A DNA stretch of 64,000 nt from DASXAQ01 sp036406615 (GTDB taxonomy: Bacteria > Actinomycetota > UBA4738), in assembly GCA_036406615.1 (NCBI GenBank), contig DASXAQ010000103.1, positions 1-64,000 of the forward strand, read 5' to 3'. The position numbers and the translations under genes are program-made. Positions 39,350 to 48,574 of this stretch are shown here, in pieces. Below the pieces are notes generated by a model. It was not told where the DNA came from. It saw only the letters and a list, made by a program, of their open reading frames with translations, and ran no database searches. How positions within the stretch are numbered: the first letter of the stretch is position 1; each line of letters begins with the position of its first letter.

Positions 39350-39356
39350 TACAATA
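39350..39356. promoter_or_regulatory. Overlapping divergent -10 elements
   Basis: TACAAT on the forward strand (39350-39355) and TATTGT on the reverse (39356-39351) overlap. The forward one would give a leader of about 90 bases to the phosphatase-like gene, the reverse one a leaderless mRNA for the membrane protein. Confidence 0.45.
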
Positions 39357-39451
39357 CTTGGGCTTCGGGAGGGCGGCCGTAGCTCGGCCGCTCTCGCCGT
39401 GTTTCAGGGCCGAAGCCGAGGCCGGCCCAATGGGAAGCAGCAGGGGGCCTG

Positions 39452-40861
39452 ATGACGTCGCAAGGACCACGGGTGGCGGTGATCGGATTGGACTGCGGCA
39501 CGCCGCAGCTCCTGTTCGACAAGCTCGCCGATGAGATTCCGAACATCAACGCGCTCATGCAACGCGGCATGCACGGAGAGCTGGCAAGCATCACGCCGCC
39601 GATCACCATTCCCGCATGGGCGTGCTCGATGACCGGCAAGACGCCCGGCCAGCTGGCGATCTACGGGATGCGCAACCGTAAGGACACGACGTACGACGGG
39701 CTGTCGATCGCGTCCAGCCTTGCCGTCAAGGAGCCGGCCGTGTGGGACCTGCTGGGGCAGCGGGGGCTGAAGTCGCTGCTGATCGGCGTGCCGCCCGGCT
39801 TCCCGGCGCGCCCGCTCGAGGGCTGGCGGGTGTCCTGCTTCCTGACGCCGCCGTCCGCCCAGCCCGAGACGATCGCGCAGCCGGTCGAGCTGTGGTCGCA
39901 GGTGCAGGAGGAATTGGGCGGCGAGGAGTACATCTTCGACATCGCGAACTACCGGGAGAAGGGCAAGGACTTCGTCCTGGACCAGGTCTTCAAGATGACG
40001 GAGCGCCGCTTCCGCGTGGCGCGCAAGCTCGTCAAGGACAAGCCCTGGGACTACTTCATGATGGTCGAGATGGCGGCCGACCGCCTGCACCACGTCTTCT
40101 GGGACGACTTCGATCCGGAGCATCCGAAGTTCGTGCCGGGCAACCCGTTCGAGAACGCGTTCCGCGAGTACTACCGGTACCTCGACCGCGAGGTCGGCGC
40201 GCTGATCGAGACGCTGCCCGACGACGCCGTCGTCATCCTGATGTCCGATCACGGCGGCCGGCGGATGGTTGGTGGGGTGTGCTTCAACGACTGGCTGATC
40301 CAGGAGGGCTACCTGACGCTGTCGGAGCCGGTGGATACCCAGACGCCCATCGGCAAGGCGCCGATCGACTGGAGCCGCACGGTGGCGTGGGGCGACGGCG
40401 GCTACTACGGGCGCTGCTTCCTGAACGTGAAGGGCCGCGAGCCGCAGGGCATCGTGGACCCCGAGCGCTACGAGCAGGTCCGCGACGAGCTCATCGCGAA
40501 GCTCGAGGCGATGACGGGGCCCGACGGCGAGCCGCTGGGCACCAAGGTCATCAAGCCGCAGGACGCGTACCCCGAGGTGCGCGGCGTCGCGCCCGACCTC
40601 ATCGTGTACTTCGGCGACCTGGAGTGGCGCTCGGTCGGCGCCGTCAAGGGCGCCACCGTCGGGGGCGTGTTCACGTACGAGAACGACACCGGACCCGACG
40701 GCGCGAACCACGACCGCACCGGGGTCTTCGCCATGGCCGGGCTGCCCGGCCAGGCCACCGGCCGGCGCGAGGGCCTGTCGTTGATCGACGTCGGCCCCTC
40801 GATCCTGTCCATGTACGGCATCGACGCGCCCGAGGGCGCGGTCGGAAGGAGCTTCCTGTGA
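39452..40861 (+). CDS. Alkaline phosphatase superfamily (phosphodiesterase/pyrophosphatase-like) enzyme
   Basis: 469 residues. [16 protein letters not shown] with a metal Asp; [22 protein letters not shown], which holds the likely nucleophile; SDHGG near residue 265; and a C-terminal [12 protein letters not shown]is. This matches type I phosphodiesterase/nucleotide pyrophosphatase enzymes. There is no signal peptide, so it is cytosolic. Its stop overlaps the GTG of the APS kinase by 4 bases, so the two are translationally coupled and probably work on related nucleotide or sulfonucleotide substrates. Confidence 0.85.
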   Translation: MTSQGPRVAVIGLDCGTPQLLFDKLADEIPNINALMQRGMHGELASITPPITIPAWACSMTGKTPGQLAIYGMRNRKDTTYDGLSIASSLAVKEPAVWDLLGQRGLKSLLIGVPPGFPARPLEGWRVSCFLTPPSAQPETIAQPVELWSQVQEELGGEEYIFDIANYREKGKDFVLDQVFKMTERRFRVARKLVKDKPWDYFMMVEMAADRLHHVFWDDFDPEHPKFVPGNPFENAFREYYRYLDREVGALIETLPDDAVVILMSDHGGRRMVGGVCFNDWLIQEGYLTLSEPVDTQTPIGKAPIDWSRTVAWGDGGYYGRCFLNVKGREPQGIVDPERYEQVRDELIAKLEAMTGPDGEPLGTKVIKPQDAYPEVRGVAPDLIVYFGDLEWRSVGAVKGATVGGVFTYENDTGPDGANHDRTGVFAMAGLPGQATGRREGLSLIDVGPSILSMYGIDAPEGAVGRSFL

Positions 40862-41550
40862 CCACCCATCCCCAGCAGAAGGGCTTCACCGTCTGGTTCA
40901 CCGGCCTGTCCGGGGCCGGCAAGTCGACGCTGGCCGAGATGCTGTTCCACGAGCTGCGCCGCCGCGACATGCGCGTCGAGGTGCTGGACGGCGACGTGGT
41001 CCGAACGAACCTGTCGAAGGGGCTCGGATTCTCGCGGGAAGACCGCGACACCAACATCCTTCGAATCGGCTTCGTGGCGAACCTGCTGACCCGAAACGGC
41101 GTCGCGACGATCGTCTCGGCGGTCTCACCCTACCGGGATGCCCGCAGTCAGTGCCGGTCGCAGATCAAGGACTTCGTCGAGGTCTACGTGCACGCCACGG
41201 TGGACGAGTGCGCCAAACGCGACGTGAAGGGCTTGTACGAGAAGGCCATGCGCGGCGAGATCACGGGCTTCACCGGGGTGAACGATCCGTACGAGGAGCC
41301 TCAGAGCCCGGAGATCTATGTCGACACCATGCAGGAGCAGCCGGACGGATCGCTGCAGAAGATCCTGGACTCGCTGGTGGAGTACGGCTACATCGAGAGC
41401 GCCCGGCGCCTGGTGCACGCCGGTGGCGAGCACTCGGGCATGACCGACCTGGACGGATCCATCGGCAACCGCCTCGCGACCCAGCACTCGACGGCTCCCG
41501 CCGACAGCGCGTCCAACGGGAAACAGGAGAGCGCCGAATCCAGCCGGTGA
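40858..41550 (+). CDS. cysC: Adenylylsulfate (APS) kinase
   Basis: 230 residues, GTG start. P-loop GLSGAGKST (16-24), [31 protein letters not shown] and [16 protein letters not shown] are diagnostic for CysC. Phosphorylates APS to PAPS. About 40 residues after the domain are a Ser/Ala/Gly-rich tail. No ATP sulfurylase or PAPS reductase is nearby, so a role in sulfation or nucleotide balance is possible instead of cysteine synthesis. Confidence 0.92.
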   Translation: MTTHPQQKGFTVWFTGLSGAGKSTLAEMLFHELRRRDMRVEVLDGDVVRTNLSKGLGFSREDRDTNILRIGFVANLLTRNGVATIVSAVSPYRDARSQCRSQIKDFVEVYVHATVDECAKRDVKGLYEKAMRGEITGFTGVNDPYEEPQSPEIYVDTMQEQPDGSLQKILDSLVEYGYIESARRLVHAGGEHSGMTDLDGSIGNRLATQHSTAPADSASNGKQESAESSR

Positions 41551-41578
41551 TCGTCGGCCGGTCTGCTAGCCTTCCTCC

Positions 41579-41653
41579 ATGAATCGTCGGAACGCCTGCC
41601 CTTCCCCGGGCGGGCGTTCTGCGCGTTCTGGGGCAGTGTCGCGGCAGGGCTGA
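41579..41653 (+). CDS. Possible 24-residue leader peptide upstream of guaB3
   Basis: A short ORF (MNRRNACPSPGG...) whose ATG is 6 bases after a TAGCCT (41567-41572), so it may be a leaderless leader peptide. A strong hairpin lies inside it. It ends 17 bases before guaB3. Coding status is unproven. Confidence 0.35.
   Translation: MNRRNACPSPGGRSARSGAVSRQG
41590..41619 (+). promoter_or_regulatory. Stable hairpin in the guaB3 leader
   Basis: GAACGCCTGCCC (41590-41601), 6-base loop, GGGCGGGCGTTC (41608-41619): a 12-bp stem with one G-U pair. It may terminate cysC transcription or attenuate guaB3-guaA. No guanine/PRPP riboswitch consensus is recognised. Confidence 0.55.
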
Positions 41654-41670
41654 GCCACCGGAGGCGGGCC

Positions 41671-42828
41671 ATGGACATCGAGATCGGCATCGGCAAGACG
41701 GGCAAGCGCGCCTACGGCTTCGACGAGGTCGCGATCGTGCCATCGCGTCGCACGCGCGACCCCGACGACGTCGACGTGTCGTGGGAGATCGACGCGTGGA
41801 CGTTCGGCCTGCCGCTCATGGCCTCGGCGATGGACGGGGTCGTCTCGCCGGCGACCGCGATCGAGGTGGGGCGCCTCGGCGGACTGGCCGTCCTCAACCT
41901 CGAGGGCCTGCAGACCCGCTACGACGATCCCGAGCCGGTCTTCGACGAGATCGCGGCCCTGCCTGCGGAGAAGGCCACCCAGCGGATGCAGGAGCTGTAC
42001 CGCGAGCCCATCAAGGAGGAATTGATCGTCCGGCGGATCCGAGAGGTCAAGGAATCCGGGGTCGTGACCGCCGCCTCGCTCACGCCCCAGCGCGTCCGGT
42101 CGTACGCCGGGCTCACCCTCGAAGCCGAGCTGGACATCCTGGTCATCCAGGGAACGGTCGTGTCCGCCGAGCACGTGTCCACCCAGACCGAGCCGCTGAA
42201 CCTGAAGGAGTTCATCGCGTCGTTCGACCTCCCGGTGATCGTCGGCGGCTGCGCCTCGTACCAGACGGCCCTGCACCTGATGCGCACCGGCGCGGTCGGG
42301 GTGCTGGTCGGCGTCGGGCCCGGCGCGGCGTGCACCACGCGAGGGGTCCTCGGCGTGGGCGTGCCGCAGGCCACTGCCATCGCCGACGCGGCCGGCGCGC
42401 GGATGGAGCACCTTCGTGAGACCGGGCGCTACGTCCACGTCATCGCGGACGGCGGGATGCGCACGGGCGGCGACGTCGCCAAGGCGATCGCGTGCGGCGC
42501 CGACGCGGTCATGATCGGCTCGCCCCTGGCCAAGGCGTACGAGGCGCCCGGCCGCGGCTTCCACTGGGGCATGGCGACGTTCCACCCGGACCTCCCCCGG
42601 GGCGCGCGCGTTGCGACGAAGCAGATCGGGTCGCTCCGCGAGATCCTGGTCGGTCCGGCACACGAGAACGACGGGACGCTGAACCTGTTCGGGGCGCTGC
42701 GCACCTCGATGGCGACGTGCGGCTACGGCTCGGTCAAGGAGTTCCAGAAGGCCGAGCTGGTGGTGGCGCCCGCGATCAAGACCGAGGGAAAGAAGGAGCA
42801 GCAGGCTCAGCAGGTGGGGATGGGCTGA
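41671..42828 (+). CDS. guaB3: GuaB3 family IMP dehydrogenase/GMP reductase-related protein
   Basis: 385 residues without CBS domains. [31 protein letters not shown] start is typical of GuaB3; [13 protein letters not shown] and the active-site loop [13 protein letters not shown] keep the catalytic Cys. GuaB3 was long called IMPDH-related; recent work on the family points to GMP reductase activity, from memory. A GGAGGCGGG precedes the ATG. guaA follows 38 bases downstream; canonical guaB, usually just upstream in this phylum, is absent here. Confidence 0.93.
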   Translation: MDIEIGIGKTGKRAYGFDEVAIVPSRRTRDPDDVDVSWEIDAWTFGLPLMASAMDGVVSPATAIEVGRLGGLAVLNLEGLQTRYDDPEPVFDEIAALPAEKATQRMQELYREPIKEELIVRRIREVKESGVVTAASLTPQRVRSYAGLTLEAELDILVIQGTVVSAEHVSTQTEPLNLKEFIASFDLPVIVGGCASYQTALHLMRTGAVGVLVGVGPGAACTTRGVLGVGVPQATAIADAAGARMEHLRETGRYVHVIADGGMRTGGDVAKAIACGADAVMIGSPLAKAYEAPGRGFHWGMATFHPDLPRGARVATKQIGSLREILVGPAHENDGTLNLFGALRTSMATCGYGSVKEFQKAELVVAPAIKTEGKKEQQAQQVGMG

Positions 42829-42866
42829 ACTCGGCCGAGGGGCGCGATGGACCGAAGGGGGGTGGC

Positions 42867-44408
42867 GTGACGGGAGAGCCGCGACCGGTCCTGGTCATGG
42901 ACTTCGGGGCGCAGTACGCGCAGCTGATCGCCCGCCGCGTGCGCGAGGCCCACGTTTACTCGGAGATCGTCCCGTTCGACACGCCCGTCGACGAGCTGGC
43001 CGCGCGACGACCGGCGGCCCTGATCCTGTCCGGCGGCCCGGCCTCCGTGTACGAACCCGGCGCGCCCGACGCCGATCCGCGGCTGTTCGACCTCGGCGTG
43101 CCGGTGCTCGGCATCTGCTACGGGCAACAGGTGATGGCACGCGCGCTGGGCGGGCGGGTCGAACGCACCGGCGTGCGCGAGTACGGGCGCACCGAGCTGA
43201 CCGTCGACGATCCCGGCCGCGTGCTCGCGGACCTGCCCGGCACCGACACGGTGTGGATGAGCCACTCGGACACGGTCACGGCCGCTCCGGAGGGGTTCGC
43301 CGTGACCGCACACACGTCCGCGGCGCCGGTGGCCGCGTTCGAGGATCGGGCCCGGGGGCTGTACGGGGTGCAGTTCCATCCCGAGGTCGCGCACACGCCG
43401 CACGGCATGCAGGTGCTCAAGCGGTTCCTGTACGACGCGTGCGAGTTGCTGCCCGAATGGACGCCGGCCAACGTCATCGAACGCGCGGTGGAGCGCGTGC
43501 GCCACCAGGCCGGCGACGGCCACGTGCTGTGCGCGCTGTCGGGCGGCGTCGACTCGGCCGTGGCGGCCCTGCTCGTCTACAAGGCCCTGGGCAAGAACCT
43601 TACGTGCGTGTTCGTCGACACCGGCCTGCTGCGCGACGGCGAGGCCGAGCAGGTCGTCGAGACGTTCGACCGGCACTTCCACGTCCCGCTCGTGCACGCG
43701 GAGCGCCGGGACGCGTTCCTGCAACGGCTGGCCGGGGTGGAAGATCCGGAGCGCAAGCGCAAGGTCATCGGCGAGCTGTTCATCCGCACGTTCGAGGAGA
43801 TCGCGACCGAACACGGGGAGGCGCGGTTCCTGGTGCAGGGCACGCTGTATCCCGACGTGATCGAGTCGGGGTCGCGCACCGCCGCCGTGATCAAGAGCCA
43901 CCACAACGTCGGCGGGCTGCCCGAGGACATGGCCTTCGAGCTGATCGAACCGCTGCGGGACCTGTTCAAGGACGAGGTGCGACGGGTGGGCGAGGAGCTG
44001 GGGTTGCCGCCCGAGATCGTGTGGCGCCAGCCGTTCCCCGGGCCGGGCCTCGCGGTGCGCGTCGTGGGCGAGGTGACCCGGGAGCGCCTGGCTGCCGTCC
44101 GGGCGGCGGACCGAATCGTGCAGGAGGAGCTTCGGCGCTCGGAGGCCGGGCACGGGCTCTGGCAGGCGTTCGCCGTGCTGCTCGCCGGCGTGCGAAGCGT
44201 CGGCGTCATGGGCGACGGGCGCACGTACGAGAACCCGATCGTGGTGCGGGCGGTCACGAGCGAAGACGCCATGACGGCGGACTGGGCACGCCTGCCCCAC
44301 GACGTGCTCGAGGGCATCTCGTCGCGGATCGTGGCCGAGGTGCCCGGCGTGAACCGGGTCGCCTACGACATCACGTCCAAGCCCCCCGGCACGATCGAGT
44401 GGGAGTAG
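42867..44408 (+). CDS. guaA: GMP synthase (glutamine-hydrolysing)
   Basis: 513 residues, GTG start after GGGGGG. Class I glutaminase with LGICYGQQ (catalytic Cys) and QFHPEVAHT (His); ATP-pyrophosphatase P-loop [12 protein letters not shown]; dimerisation domain with [15 protein letters not shown] and the C-terminal KPPGTIEWE. Converts XMP to GMP. It converges on a membrane-protein gene. Confidence 0.97.
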   Translation: MTGEPRPVLVMDFGAQYAQLIARRVREAHVYSEIVPFDTPVDELAARRPAALILSGGPASVYEPGAPDADPRLFDLGVPVLGICYGQQVMARALGGRVERTGVREYGRTELTVDDPGRVLADLPGTDTVWMSHSDTVTAAPEGFAVTAHTSAAPVAAFEDRARGLYGVQFHPEVAHTPHGMQVLKRFLYDACELLPEWTPANVIERAVERVRHQAGDGHVLCALSGGVDSAVAALLVYKALGKNLTCVFVDTGLLRDGEAEQVVETFDRHFHVPLVHAERRDAFLQRLAGVEDPERKRKVIGELFIRTFEEIATEHGEARFLVQGTLYPDVIESGSRTAAVIKSHHNVGGLPEDMAFELIEPLRDLFKDEVRRVGEELGLPPEIVWRQPFPGPGLAVRVVGEVTRERLAAVRAADRIVQEELRRSEAGHGLWQAFAVLLAGVRSVGVMGDGRTYENPIVVRAVTSEDAMTADWARLPHDVLEGISSRIVAEVPGVNRVAYDITSKPPGTIEWE

Positions 44409-44424
44409 CCGGGGGCGACGGAAG

Positions 44425-44988
44425 CTAAGCGACCCCGGCGGACCGCCCTCGAGCGGCGCCGGCCATCAGGAACGCGGCGGCCAGGGCGAGGCCGAGCGCC
44501 ATCTCCACGGGCCAGATCCAGGCGGGTCCGAGCAGCCTGCCGTCCACCTGCCTCGCCAGGGGTTCCAGCACGAACGCGCCGGCGACGAGCGCGGCGCTCG
44601 GCCACCAGCGTTCGACACGCCACCGCTGGCCCAGCAGCCCGAAGACCGGACCGGTCACCAATCCGCCCACGATCACCGGGAGGTTCGTGCGGATCCACGC
44701 CCAGGCCCCGGACGGGACCGCCCGCAGCGCCACGTTCTCGACCGGGCTCACCGTCATCGCCAGGTAGCCGACCAGCGCCGCCACCGTCGCGACCAGGCCG
44801 AGCAGCATCGCCCGGCGAGCCCGGTTCTGGGTGCAGCCGAACGCGAACGGCAGCAGCAGCCAGGGCGCCGACATCTGGCTCACCGACACCGCCCAGGGTC
44901 CCAGGGCGAGCATGCTCCTGAGGCTCCCCAGGTACTGGTCGGCCGCACCGAAGGCCAAGCCGGCGAGCGCGGCGGCGAGGAAGATCAC
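44425..44988 (-). CDS. Predicted multi-spanning membrane protein
   Basis: About 187 residues, five or six hydrophobic helices (IFLAAALAGLAFGAADQYLG; MLLGLVATVAALVGYLAMTV; LPVIVGGLVTGPVFGLLGQ and others). I recognise no family. GTG at 44988 has TATCGT ending 6 bases upstream on the reverse strand, fitting a leaderless start; no good Shine-Dalgarno is seen. Confidence 0.6.
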   Translation of the reverse strand: MIFLAAALAGLAFGAADQYLGSLRSMLALGPWAVSVSQMSAPWLLLPFAFGCTQNRARRAMLLGLVATVAALVGYLAMTVSPVENVALRAVPSGAWAWIRTNLPVIVGGLVTGPVFGLLGQRWRVERWWPSAALVAGAFVLEPLARQVDGRLLGPAWIWPVEMALGLALAAAFLMAGAARGRSAGVA

Positions 44989-45026
44989 GCGGCCACGATA
45001 GCCGACGGGTTCGCGGCCCGAGCCGG

Positions 45027-45845
45027 TTACGCGGCCGTCACGCGCGCTCGCGTCGACCGCGACGCCGCCTCGGGACGACCTGAGGGCGAGACGGTCAGGT
45101 CGTAGGTGATGTCCAGCGAGAAGCCGCTGCTGAACGCGCCGCCGAAGTCGATCACGTGATCGCCGGCCGGCAGCGGGTTCAGTAGCACCCAGTAGCCGTC
45201 GGAGACCACCGGGAAGATGTAGCCCTGGCCGTCCTCGAACCCCTGCACGGCGTTGTCCTGCGGGGGCAGTCCGTAGGCGAACACCGGCGACTGCACGCGA
45301 TGGTCGAACAGGACGTCGCTCGGGACCGACCTGCCGTCGACGCTCAGGTGCAGCTCGTCCACCGTGTCGATGCCGGCGGCGACCGCGGCGCGCAGCTCCG
45401 ACGGCGAGAACGGGGGAACGACGCCGATGTTGTCGCCCTCGATGTTGATGAGCGGGATGAGCAGCTTCACGCCGGCCGGCACCGTGCACGAACGGGTCAC
45501 CGAGCCGCCCGTGCTCGTGCCCGCCAGGAACCAGACCGGCCCGGCCTGGCCGACCGCGCACACCGCTCCGGTCGGGTCGAACAGCGGATTGGAGATGGGC
45601 CCGGTGAACGGCGGGTTGTGAACCGGTGGCGCATAGGCCCACTGCCACCACAGCGCCGTCCACTGGCTCACGGACAGGTTCCCGACCGGGCCGTCCACCA
45701 GCAGGCCGGCACTGGAGCGGGCCGGCGCGGCGGGAGCCGCCGCCAGGGAGAGCGCGAGCGCGCCCGCCGTCACCGACAGGACGAGCGCCCGTCGGCGCGC
45801 CCTCGCGCGACTGCGAACGGGAAGGCCTTTCGCCGATGCCGCCAT
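45027..45845 (-). CDS. Secreted protein of unknown function
   Basis: 272 residues. An Arg-rich N terminus (RSRARARRR) and hydrophobic segment LSVTAGALALSLAAAPAAPA form a Sec-type signal peptide, cleaved about residue 42. The mature part contains LSVSQWTALWWQWAY, two Cys (in VCAVGQ and SCTVPAG) that could form a disulfide, and a beta-rich C terminus (PLPAGDHVIDFGGAFSSGFSLDITYDLTV). A good GGAAGGAGG precedes the ATG. Function unknown. Confidence 0.8.
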   Translation of the reverse strand: MAASAKGLPVRSRARARRRALVLSVTAGALALSLAAAPAAPARSSAGLLVDGPVGNLSVSQWTALWWQWAYAPPVHNPPFTGPISNPLFDPTGAVCAVGQAGPVWFLAGTSTGGSVTRSCTVPAGVKLLIPLINIEGDNIGVVPPFSPSELRAAVAAGIDTVDELHLSVDGRSVPSDVLFDHRVQSPVFAYGLPPQDNAVQGFEDGQGYIFPVVSDGYWVLLNPLPAGDHVIDFGGAFSSGFSLDITYDLTVSPSGRPEAASRSTRARVTAA

Positions 45846-46024
45846 CGATCCTCCTTCCGGGCGCGCGCGCCTCGCGGCGTCGCGCACCGCATCCGTGGCG
45901 GGCATCGGTTCGGACCCGGCCGGCGCGGCCGGGTCCGAGTGTTCTACGCCCGGCGCCGCGGACGGTCAAACCGGCCCTGTTCGCCATCCGGATCGACAGT
46001 GGGCGGGCGTAGGATTCCCTCGCC

Positions 46025-47452
46025 GTGTTGTTTCCGACGACCGATTTCGCCATCTTCTTCGTCGTCGTCTTTCTTGGGCACTGGCTGCTGAATCACCGTC
46101 ACCGGCCCTGGCGCCTGTTCATGCTCGCGGCCAGCTACGTCTTCTACAGCTGGTGGGACTGGCGGTTCGTGTTCCTGCTGGCTGCGTGCACCGTGTTCGC
46201 GCAGGCGGGCGCCGTGATCGTGCACCGCTCGAGCGGCGACCGCGCCCGGCGGGCGGCATTGACGATGACGCTCGTGGCGTTGCTCGGACTGCTGGGGTGG
46301 TTCAAGTACTACGGCTTCTTCGCGGTGAACCTGGCCAACCTGCTGCGGACGTTCGGCATCAGCCCCCCGCTTCCCCTGCTGCAGATCACGCTGCCGGTCG
46401 GCATCTCGTTCTTCACCTTCATGGCGGTCAGCTACGTGATCGACGTGTACCGCCGCGTGCTGGTCCCGGCCCCGTGGCTGGACTTCGCCGTGTACCTATC
46501 GTTCTTCCCCCACCTGGTGGCGGGCCCGATCGTGCGCGGCGGCGAGCTCATTCCCCAGATCCGAACCCGCCGCGACCCACGCCGGATCGACCTGGGCCGC
46601 GCGGGGTACCTCATCCTGAGCGGGCTCTTCCGGAAGGTGGTCCTTTCGAGCTTCATCGCATCGGCGATCGTCGACCCCGTGTTCGGCAGCCCCGGCCAGC
46701 ACTCCTCGCTCGAAGTGCTCTTCGCGATCTACGGCTATGCGATGCAGATCTACTGGGACTTCAGCGGGTACACCGATATCGCGATCGGGCTGGCGCTCCT
46801 GCTCGGCTTCACGTTCCCCGAGAACTTCAACGCACCCTACGCCGCGCTGTCGGTGCAGGACTTCTGGCGGCGCTGGCACATCACGCTGTCGCGCTGGCTG
46901 CGCGACTACCTGTACATCCCGCTCGGGGGCAACCGCAAGGGCCGTGCCCGCACGTACGCGAACCTCATGATCACGATGCTGCTCGGCGGCCTGTGGCACG
47001 GCGCGTCGTGGACGTTCGTCGCGTGGGGCGGCCTGCATGGGGCCGGCCTGGTCTTCGATCACCGCCGGGCGGAGCGGCGCGCGGCGCAGGGCCTGCCGCT
47101 GGAGCCTCAGGACGCCCGCGGCCGGGCGCTGCACCGGCTGGCCACGTTCCACTTCGTGTGCCTCGGCTGGGTGTTCTTCCGCGCGGGCTCGTTCGCCCTG
47201 GCGTTGCAGGTGTTGGCCCGCCTGTTCACGGGCTGGTTCCAGGCATCCCCGCTGGTCACGCCCCTGGTCCTGCTCGCGGTCGCGGTGGGGATCGGCACGC
47301 AGTACGTGCCGCGGGACGTCCCAGAGCGTGCGCAGGCGATGTTCTCCCGGCTGATGCCGCCCGTCCAGGGCGTCGTGGCCGCCGGGGCGCTGTTCGCCAT
47401 TACCCTGCTGGGGCCGCAAGGGGTGGCCCCCTTCATCTACTTCCGGTTCTGA
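46025..47452 (+). CDS. MBOAT family O-acyltransferase (AlgI-like)
   Basis: 475 residues, GTG start, about 11 hydrophobic helices. MBOAT landmarks: LPVGISFFTFMAVSYVIDVYRR, FFPHLVAGPIVRGGELIPQI, YWDFSGYTDIAIGLALLLGF, FWRRWHITLSRWLRDYLYIPLGGNRKG and the catalytic His H325 in GGLWHGASW. Moves acyl groups across the membrane for O-acetylation of an extracellular polymer. A TAGGAT (46010-46015) ends 9 bases before the GTG. Followed by an SGNH partner 3 bases later. Confidence 0.93.
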   Translation: MLFPTTDFAIFFVVVFLGHWLLNHRHRPWRLFMLAASYVFYSWWDWRFVFLLAACTVFAQAGAVIVHRSSGDRARRAALTMTLVALLGLLGWFKYYGFFAVNLANLLRTFGISPPLPLLQITLPVGISFFTFMAVSYVIDVYRRVLVPAPWLDFAVYLSFFPHLVAGPIVRGGELIPQIRTRRDPRRIDLGRAGYLILSGLFRKVVLSSFIASAIVDPVFGSPGQHSSLEVLFAIYGYAMQIYWDFSGYTDIAIGLALLLGFTFPENFNAPYAALSVQDFWRRWHITLSRWLRDYLYIPLGGNRKGRARTYANLMITMLLGGLWHGASWTFVAWGGLHGAGLVFDHRRAERRAAQGLPLEPQDARGRALHRLATFHFVCLGWVFFRAGSFALALQVLARLFTGWFQASPLVTPLVLLAVAVGIGTQYVPRDVPERAQAMFSRLMPPVQGVVAAGALFAITLLGPQGVAPFIYFRF

Positions 47453-47455
47453 GCC

Positions 47456-48544
47456 ATGGCCGGCACGACCGTCGACGAGCGCCTCGATCCGACGCCCGAT
47501 CCTGGGGGCGGCGGGGACGGGCACGTGCCCCGCCGGTTGGAGCCGGCTGGCCAGGTGCTGGTCGCCATGCTGGTGTGCCTGCTGCTGTGGGCGCTGGTGT
47601 CGGCGCCGTCGCTGAAGGCGAATGCGGAAGCCTCGCCGTTCGGGGCGCGGCGAACGGCGGCGCTGGCGGTGCTGACGCCGCTGTCGGCGATCTCGCACGC
47701 GCTCGGGCTGGCGCGCCTGGACGCGAGGGCCGAAACGGCGCTCGGCCGTCCCGACCCGCTCGCGCCGCCCCCGACCGTGCCGCCGGTGACGCCGCTCAAG
47801 CGACGGGCGCACGCGACGCCGCTGCCGCCGCTTCGAACGCCGACGCGCTCGCAGCCGCTGCACGTGCTGGTCCTCGGGGACTCGACCGCCCTGGATCTCG
47901 GGTACGGGCTGGAGCGGGCCGCGACGCCGGCCGGGAGGTACCGCGTGACGCTGGACGGCCGCATCTCGACCGGCCTGGCCCGGCTGGACTACTTCAACTG
48001 GCTGGCGCAAGCGCAGAAGGACGTCGCGCGCTACCGGCCCGACATCGTCGTGGTGCTCCTCGGCCTCAACGACCTGCAGGACTTCCGGGCGCAGAGCCAC
48101 TACCTCGTGCGGTACACGCGGCCGTGGATCCGCGCCTACGCCCAGCGCGTGAACGCCATGCTCGCCGAGGTCGTCGCAACGGGCCGGCGCGTGCTGTGGG
48201 TGGGGGAGCCGATCGTGTCGAACCGCAACATCGCCTACGGCCTGCGGGTGGTGAACAAGATCTACCGCAACGTCACGCACGGGGTCCTCGGCGTGTCGTA
48301 CGTGGACTCGTGGCACCTGTTCGTCAACTCGCAGGGTCGCTACGCCGCCTACCTGCGCAACGCTTCGGGGGACCTGCAGCAGGTCCGCGAGGCCGACGGC
48401 GAACACCTCACCCCGGCGGGCCAGGACCGCATGGGGCAGTACGTGCTCGGGATCATCCGGTCGCTCTCGAGCCCGGCCGCCTCCACGCCGTCGCCCCCGG
48501 TCTCCCCGACGCCGCACGCCAGCCGGTCGGGGCCTCCCACCTGA
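47456..48544 (+). CDS. Membrane-anchored SGNH/GDSL-like (DUF459-type) protein
   Basis: 362 residues. One N-terminal membrane helix (about 32-50), a Pro-rich linker, then an SGNH hydrolase domain: LVLGDSTALDLGYGL (nucleophile Ser), LLGLNDLQDF (Asn block) and GEHLTPAGQDRM (His). It is paired with the MBOAT gene like AlgI with AlgX/AlgJ or PatA with PatB, so it likely completes O-acyl transfer outside the cell. C terminus is Ser/Pro-rich. Confidence 0.87.
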   Translation: MAGTTVDERLDPTPDPGGGGDGHVPRRLEPAGQVLVAMLVCLLLWALVSAPSLKANAEASPFGARRTAALAVLTPLSAISHALGLARLDARAETALGRPDPLAPPPTVPPVTPLKRRAHATPLPPLRTPTRSQPLHVLVLGDSTALDLGYGLERAATPAGRYRVTLDGRISTGLARLDYFNWLAQAQKDVARYRPDIVVVLLGLNDLQDFRAQSHYLVRYTRPWIRAYAQRVNAMLAEVVATGRRVLWVGEPIVSNRNIAYGLRVVNKIYRNVTHGVLGVSYVDSWHLFVNSQGRYAAYLRNASGDLQQVREADGEHLTPAGQDRMGQYVLGIIRSLSSPAASTPSPPVSPTPHASRSGPPT

Positions 48545-48561
48545 GCGGCGGCGACCGACCG

Positions 48562-48567
48562 TAGAAT
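48562..48567 (+). promoter_or_regulatory. -10 element for leaderless pcrA
   Basis: TAGAAT (48562-48567) followed by exactly 7 bases and the GTG at 48575; transcription would begin at the start codon. No matching -35 is evident. Confidence 0.5.
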
Positions 48568-48574
48568 CACATCC

